9,125 bases of DNA, taken from the NCBI GenBank assembly GCA_017549745.1, contig JAFYUA010000263.1:1-9125 (forward strand), given 5' to 3'. The first letter of the stretch is position 1, and the number at the start of each line of letters is the position of its first letter. This document shows, one piece after another, positions 5,576 through 9,125 of the stretch. A program made the position numbers and the translations under genes. This DNA is from Clostridia bacterium (GTDB lineage Bacteria; Bacillota; Clostridia; UMGS1810). The notes beneath the pieces are model-generated. The model was not told where the DNA came from, ran no database searches, and was given only the letters and a program-made list of their open reading frames with translations.

Positions 5576-6625
5576 TTAACTATTGAGAACTCTTGTCCAG
5601 ATATCTGTGAGCTTGGCATTTCTACTCTTGTTGTAGGCAAAAATTTCCATTTTGTTCATAAAATCTTCGTTTAGCTCGGGATAACGGAGTGCATCATTTT
5701 TGACATTTTCGTCCAAAAGGTCGCGCGCGGCAGTGTTGGCTGTGGAGTAGCCGATGTATTCGGCATTGAGCTTGGCAATGTCGGGGCGTGACATAAAGTC
5801 GATAAACTTTTCAGCTTCTGCCTGATGGGTGGATGTGGTGGGAATTGCCATGCAGTCAAACCAGAGGTTGGAGCCCTCAGATGGAATTGCATAGGCAAGG
5901 TCAGGATTTTGCTCAATGCAGAAATATGCATCGCCCGACCACACTACCGCAAGTGCGGCGTTGCCGTTTATCATGTTATCCTTGATTTCGTCACCGCAAT
6001 AGGCTTTGACAAGAGCGCTTTGCTCCTTGAGTGCGGCTTCTGCCTCGGCAAGCTCAGCTTCATTGTCACTGTTCATTGAATAGCCGCATTTTTTGAGAGC
6101 AACCGACACCATGTCGCGCTCCTGATTGAGCATGAAAATGTTGCCTTTGTATTTTTCGTTCCAGAGAATATCCCAATCGGTCACTTCATCATCTACCATG
6201 GTTTTGTTGTAGAGAATACCGATGGTGCCCCACATATAAGGCACTGTGTATTCATTGGTGGGGTCAAAATCGAGGTTACGCATGTTGGGGTCAATGTTGG
6301 CATAGTTAGGGATATTATCATAGTTGATTTTGTTAAGAAGTCCCTCATCTATCATCTGCTCGAGCATATAGTCTGACGGAATTACCACATCATAAGGTGA
6401 TGTGGCGTTGGACACCTTCATGTACATCTCTTCAACAGAGTCGAACATCTCATACACAACCTTGATGTCGGGATTTTCCTGTTCAAACATGCCGACAACA
6501 TCGGGGTGAATATAGTCACCTACATTGTACACAAAAAGCTTGGTTTTGGAACTGCAGCCGCCTGCAAAAATTGCAATGGTGCAGATGAAAGCAATGCAAA
6601 GAATCAAAGAAAGAATTTTTTTCAT
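5576..6625 (-). CDS. potD: Spermidine/putrescine ABC transporter substrate-binding lipoprotein PotD
   Basis: This is the extracellular lipoprotein that captures polyamines and delivers them to PotBC. The N-terminus is a lipoprotein signal: a basic start, hydrophobic 4-20, then AGGC with the lipidated Cys at 24. The family pattern follows: VYNVGDYI (32-39), SPYDVVIPSDYMLEQMIDEGLL (76-97), VPYMWGTIGILYNK (128-141), VVWSGDAYF (227-235), EGSNLWFDCMAIP (250-262) and IGYSTANTAARDLL (291-304). Trp229, Trp255 and Asp257 match polyamine-contacting residues of E. coli PotD as I recall it. Val35 stands where the family usually has Trp, and Gln168 where E. coli has Asp. The 349-residue length is normal. 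The start follows AAGGAGGT by five bases, the strongest ribosome binding site of the operon, which fits the need for excess binding protein. Last gene of potABCD. Confidence 0.95.
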   Translation of the reverse strand: MKKILSLILCIAFICTIAIFAGGCSSKTKLFVYNVGDYIHPDVVGMFEQENPDIKVVYEMFDSVEEMYMKVSNATSPYDVVIPSDYMLEQMIDEGLLNKINYDNIPNYANIDPNMRNLDFDPTNEYTVPYMWGTIGILYNKTMVDDEVTDWDILWNEKYKGNIFMLNQERDMVSVALKKCGYSMNSDNEAELAEAEAALKEQSALVKAYCGDEIKDNMINGNAALAVVWSGDAYFCIEQNPDLAYAIPSEGSNLWFDCMAIPTTSTHQAEAEKFIDFMSRPDIAKLNAEYIGYSTANTAARDLLDENVKNDALRYPELNEDFMNKMEIFAYNKSRNAKLTDIWTRVLNS

Positions 6626-6630
6626 AATTG

Positions 6631-6638
6631 ACCTCCTT
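6631..6638 (-). promoter_or_regulatory. Near-perfect Shine-Dalgarno of potD
   Basis: AAGGAGGT on the minus strand, five bases before the potD ATG, overlapping the potC TAA stop. It is markedly stronger than the sites of potB and potC. Confidence 0.8.
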
Positions 6639-7449
6639 ATCCTAAAACACCAATGGGTGAATCACCCGTTTTGGACGATGAACGCTTATTGATTACAAAC
6701 AAAAGTATGGCAACGAGAATGAACATGACAGTGGACAGAGCGTTGTACATGGGGTTTACACCGCGTCGCACACTTGAGTAGATATAGATTGAAAGGTTAT
6801 TGACACCATTGCCTGTGGTGAAAAAGCTGATTACGAAATCGTCTATGGAAAGAGTGAACGCAATGAGCATTCCGCTTATGATGCCAGGCTTGATTTCGGG
6901 CAAGACAACCTTGCGAAAAGCATAAAACGGCTTTGCACCAAGGTCAAGAGCTGCCTCGTAGAGACCCGAATCGAGCTGCACAAGCTTTGGCAGCACCGAC
7001 ACTATCACATATGGCACACAAAATGTGATGTGCGCAAGAAGCAATGTGAAATAGCCAAGGGGAATGTTTACCGTGAGGAAAAGCATCATCATCGACACAC
7101 CCATAACAAGCTCAGAGCTGACCATGGGCAGATTGGTGACGGCATTGATGAGACCTTTGAGCTTTTTGCTCCGAAAGCCTTGAATACCGATGGCAGCTGC
7201 AGTGCCTATGACGCACGAAACCAAAGCTGCAATGATAGCAATGGTGATGGTGGTGCCAAAAGCTCCCAAAAGTGCATCATCGGAAAACATCTGCACATAC
7301 CAGCGGGTGGAAAATCCGCCCCAGTTGGAAGTGGATTTGATGTTGTTGAAAGAAAATATCATGAGAATGACAATTGGGAAATACAAAAACAAAAACATCA
7401 AAAACAGATATATATTTTCTATAAAGTTTTTAAAAAAATGTTTCTTCAT
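6637..7449 (-). CDS. potC: Spermidine/putrescine ABC transporter permease PotC
   Basis: This is one of the two inner-membrane permeases that form the polyamine channel with PotB and are driven by PotA. About six hydrophobic segments are visible (counting from the upstream GTG at 7458: roughly 15-37, 68-92, 105-130, 135-158, 193-212, 238-256). The cytoplasmic EAA loop that docks to the ATPase reads EAALDLGAKPFYAFRKVVLPEIKPG (168-192). FSFNNIKS and the IDDFVISFF segment (205-213) are typical of PotC. I choose the ATG at 7449 because AAGGTG lies six bases before it; a GTG at 7458 would give three more residues but lacks a ribosome binding site. The gene starts ten bases after the potB stop and ends eleven bases before potD. 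Length (270 residues) is close to the family norm. Confidence 0.93.
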   Translation of the reverse strand: MKKHFFKNFIENIYLFLMFLFLYFPIVILMIFSFNNIKSTSNWGGFSTRWYVQMFSDDALLGAFGTTITIAIIAALVSCVIGTAAAIGIQGFRSKKLKGLINAVTNLPMVSSELVMGVSMMMLFLTVNIPLGYFTLLLAHITFCVPYVIVSVLPKLVQLDSGLYEAALDLGAKPFYAFRKVVLPEIKPGIISGMLIAFTLSIDDFVISFFTTGNGVNNLSIYIYSSVRRGVNPMYNALSTVMFILVAILLFVINKRSSSKTGDSPIGVLG

Positions 7450-7455
7450 GTGCTT

Positions 7456-7461
7456 CACCTT
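7456..7461 (-). promoter_or_regulatory. Ribosome binding site deciding the potC start
   Basis: AAGGTG on the minus strand lies six bases before the ATG at 7449 and overlaps the potB TAA stop. This favours 7449 over the GTG at 7458, which is itself part of the site. Confidence 0.6.
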
Positions 7462-8305
7462 AATACATATCCATCTGCCTGTTGGACTTGTTAAAAATCT
7501 TCATAACATGCATCGAAAGGAATGCAAAAATCATGAGAATGATAGAAAGTGCCGAGCCAAAATTGCGGCCAACGGGATTTTTGAAATTCTTTTCGATGAG
7601 ATTGCCTATGAGCATAAACTGTCCGCCGCTGAAAAAGTCTGAAATATAGAATGATGTGAGCGCGGGCAGAAACACCATTGTTATGCCAGACACAACTCCA
7701 GGCAAGCTGAGAGGCAAAATGACCTTCCAGAAAACTCTCATTTTGTTGGCGCCGAGGTCCTGAGCGGCTTCGATGACGCTATCGTCAATCTTTATGAGAA
7801 CTGAATAAATGGGCATTATCATAAATGGTATGAAATCATACACTGTGCCAAGCACAACCGCCGTCTGCGTGTACATGATGTCAAGCTTGGGAAGTCCCAA
7901 AAGTGACAAAAACGAATTGAGCACACCGTCGGGCTGCAAAATGGTAAGCCATGCATAGAGCCTGAGCATCACATTCATCCACATAGGCATAACAAAGAGC
8001 ATGAGAAGCCCCGTTGCCTTTTTGCCCATTGCAATGCGCCTGCGGTCACGATCGGCTATAATCTTGGCTGCAGGATAACCTAAAATGATGCAGAACACCA
8101 CACTGAGAAAAGCTATCCACACCGAATTGAAGAGTATCTTGATGTACATGGGTTCAAAAAACTTGGCAAAGTTTTCTAAAGTAAATGAAAGAGTGCCGCC
8201 ATCATCGGTGACCGTGAATGCATATAAAAATATGAGAAACATGGGTGCTATAACAAAAAGCACCATCCACACAAGGTGCGGATATGAAAGTGTTTTTTTA
8301 AACAT
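7460..8305 (-). CDS. potB: Spermidine/putrescine ABC transporter permease PotB
   Basis: This is the partner permease of PotC in the polyamine importer. Six hydrophobic segments are visible at about 10-31, 58-80, 97-121, 146-170, 203-222 and 250-271. The EAA loop EAAQDLGANKMRVFWKVILPLSLPG (179-203) is the ATPase contact site. MPMWMNVMLRLYAWLTILQPDGVLN (106-130) is typical of PotB, as is the LPALTSFYISDFFSGGQFMLIGNLIEKNF stretch (213-241), which differs from the PotC sequence in the same place. The start has CGGAG with seven bases to the ATG and lies 16 bases after the potA stop. Length (281 residues) is normal for the family. No frame damage is seen. Confidence 0.94.
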   Translation of the reverse strand: MFKKTLSYPHLVWMVLFVIAPMFLIFLYAFTVTDDGGTLSFTLENFAKFFEPMYIKILFNSVWIAFLSVVFCIILGYPAAKIIADRDRRRIAMGKKATGLLMLFVMPMWMNVMLRLYAWLTILQPDGVLNSFLSLLGLPKLDIMYTQTAVVLGTVYDFIPFMIMPIYSVLIKIDDSVIEAAQDLGANKMRVFWKVILPLSLPGVVSGITMVFLPALTSFYISDFFSGGQFMLIGNLIEKNFKNPVGRNFGSALSIILMIFAFLSMHVMKIFNKSNRQMDMY

Positions 8306-8321
8306 TGCACTTCTCCGTATA

Positions 8322-9125
8322 TCAGGATTTTTTCATTATGTGAATGTCAAATGGCTTTACAAAAAGGCTCACATCACTGCCCACTTCATATTTGGCAGTG
8401 TCATGCACAAGCCATTTGAAGCCGTTTGAATCGATAACCATTTCATAGTGAACACCCTTAAAGGTGACTGATTCAACAACCCCAGTGATTTTGCCCTTAT
8501 CGGGGTCGAGGATATAAATATCCTCGGGTCGGATAACCACATCAACGCTTTCATCGGGCGCAAAGCCTGTGTCCACACACTCAAGGTCGGTATCCATGAT
8601 ATTTACAAGGCAATCACGCTTCATGATGCCTGAGATGATGTTACTCTCCCCTATGAAATCTGCCACATAAGCATTCTTGGGTTCGTTATATATGTCGGTA
8701 GGTTTGCCGATTTGCTGAATTGTGCCCTCTTTCATAACCACTATTGTGTCAGACATGGTGAGAGCTTCTTCCTGGTCATGAGTGACATACACAAAAGTGA
8801 TGCCAAGCTCACGCTGCATATTTTTGAGCTCAAGCTGCATGCCCTGGCGAAGCTTGAGGTCAAGGGCTGCAAGAGGCTCATCGAGAAGGAGCACCTTGGG
8901 CTCATTTACAATAGCTCGCGCAATGGCAATACGCTGCTGCTGACCGCCCGAGAGAGAACCTATGGTGCGGCGCTCAAAGCCTTTGAGGTTTACAAGCTCA
9001 AGCACACGCCTGACCTTGGTGTCAATCTCTTTTGAACCAAGCTTTTTGATGTGAAGACCAAAAGCTATGTTGTCATATACATCAAGATGAGGAAAAAGCG
9101 CATAGCGCTGAAAAACTGTGTTGAC
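8322..9125 (-). CDS. potA: Polyamine ABC transporter ATP-binding protein PotA (partial, N-terminus beyond window)
   Basis: This is the cytoplasmic ATPase that powers polyamine import through PotBC. The frame is open to the window edge and encodes 267 residues starting VNTVFQRYALFPHLDVYDNIAFGL, which is the Q-loop region. About 80-90 N-terminal residues, including Walker A, lie outside. Then come the signature LSGGQQQR, Walker B KVLLLDEP with D-loop LAALD, and the H-loop VTHDQEEALTMSD. The C-terminal part carries the TOBE-type regulatory domain seen in PotA, MalK and similar ATPases (IGESNIISG, VIRPEDIYIL, VTFKGVHYEMVI). A GTG at 9005 is internal and not the start, because conserved PotA sequence continues in frame upstream of it. 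It is the first visible gene of the operon; the promoter is outside the window. Confidence 0.95.
   Translation of the reverse strand, partial: VNTVFQRYALFPHLDVYDNIAFGLHIKKLGSKEIDTKVRRVLELVNLKGFERRTIGSLSGGQQQRIAIARAIVNEPKVLLLDEPLAALDLKLRQGMQLELKNMQRELGITFVYVTHDQEEALTMSDTIVVMKEGTIQQIGKPTDIYNEPKNAYVADFIGESNIISGIMKRDCLVNIMDTDLECVDTGFAPDESVDVVIRPEDIYILDPDKGKITGVVESVTFKGVHYEMVIDSNGFKWLVHDTAKYEVGSDVSLFVKPFDIHIMKKS

Noticed and set aside
5543..5620. Complete tRNA gene after potD
   Set aside because: Only bases 53-76 match; the T-stem 5' strand does not pair and the region upstream encodes the PotD C-terminus, with no anticodon or D arm.
7450..7458. GTG at 7458 as potC start
   Set aside because: The GTG is part of the AAGGTG site that serves the ATG at 7449 and has no upstream site of its own.
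7030..7642. Overlapping plus-strand open frames of about 150 codons
   Set aside because: They are antisense to potC and potB, whose permease motifs are clear, and show no ribosome binding site or known domain.
8999..9005. GTG at 9005 as the potA start
   Set aside because: Conserved PotA sequence including the Q-loop continues in frame to 9125, so the gene is cut by the window edge.
1..9125. CRISPR array, insertion sequence, toxin-antitoxin or phage defence genes
   Set aside because: No spaced repeats, transposase motifs, or small paired genes are visible; nearly all sequence is accounted for by transport and glycan genes.

Overview
The window looks like a piece of a low-to-moderate GC Bacillota chromosome, probably Clostridia. 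The reasons are strong AGGAGG-type ribosome binding sites, two textbook sigma-70/sigma-A type promoters, Rho-independent terminators and the potABCD gene order. The genus cannot be named from the sequence alone. Every convincing gene lies on the minus strand, so transcription runs from high to low coordinates.

Region 1 (9125 to 5576) is a polyamine uptake operon, potA-potB-potC-potD: ATPase (cut by the window edge), two permeases and a lipoprotein substrate-binding protein. Gaps are 10 to 16 bases and potD has a near-perfect Shine-Dalgarno. Straight after potD comes a 24-base fragment identical in layout to the 3' end of a tRNA (T-loop, acceptor strand, CCA; tRNA-Lys-like). It runs into a strong hairpin terminator. 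The rest of the tRNA is absent, so this looks like a recombination or integration scar.

Region 2 (about 5502 to 3449) is a single-gene unit. A perfect TTGACA-17-TATAAT promoter drives a membrane-anchored NDP-sugar 4,6-dehydratase (CapD/PglF type), followed by a terminator.

Region 3 (about 3445 to the window start) begins with a second strong promoter directly behind that terminator. It drives a tight glycan operon: DegT-family sugar aminotransferase, initiating phosphoglycosyl transferase (PglC/WbaP C-terminal type), ExoA-like family 2 glycosyltransferase and a LicD-family phosphotransferase. The LicD frame stops after 104 codons, next to an abrupt jump from about 25% to about 62% GC in the first 50 bases.

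Together regions 2 and 3 suggest how a surface glycan could start. UDP-GlcNAc would be converted to a 4-keto-6-deoxy and then a 4-amino sugar, which is loaded on undecaprenyl phosphate, extended, and decorated with phosphocholine or a similar group. The same enzyme set builds the aminosugar-initiated, choline-bearing teichoic acid of pneumococcus, but the actual sugar here is inferred. I see no wholly new enzyme family. The most unusual items are the tRNA scar, the broken LicD end and an altered polyamine pocket in PotD.
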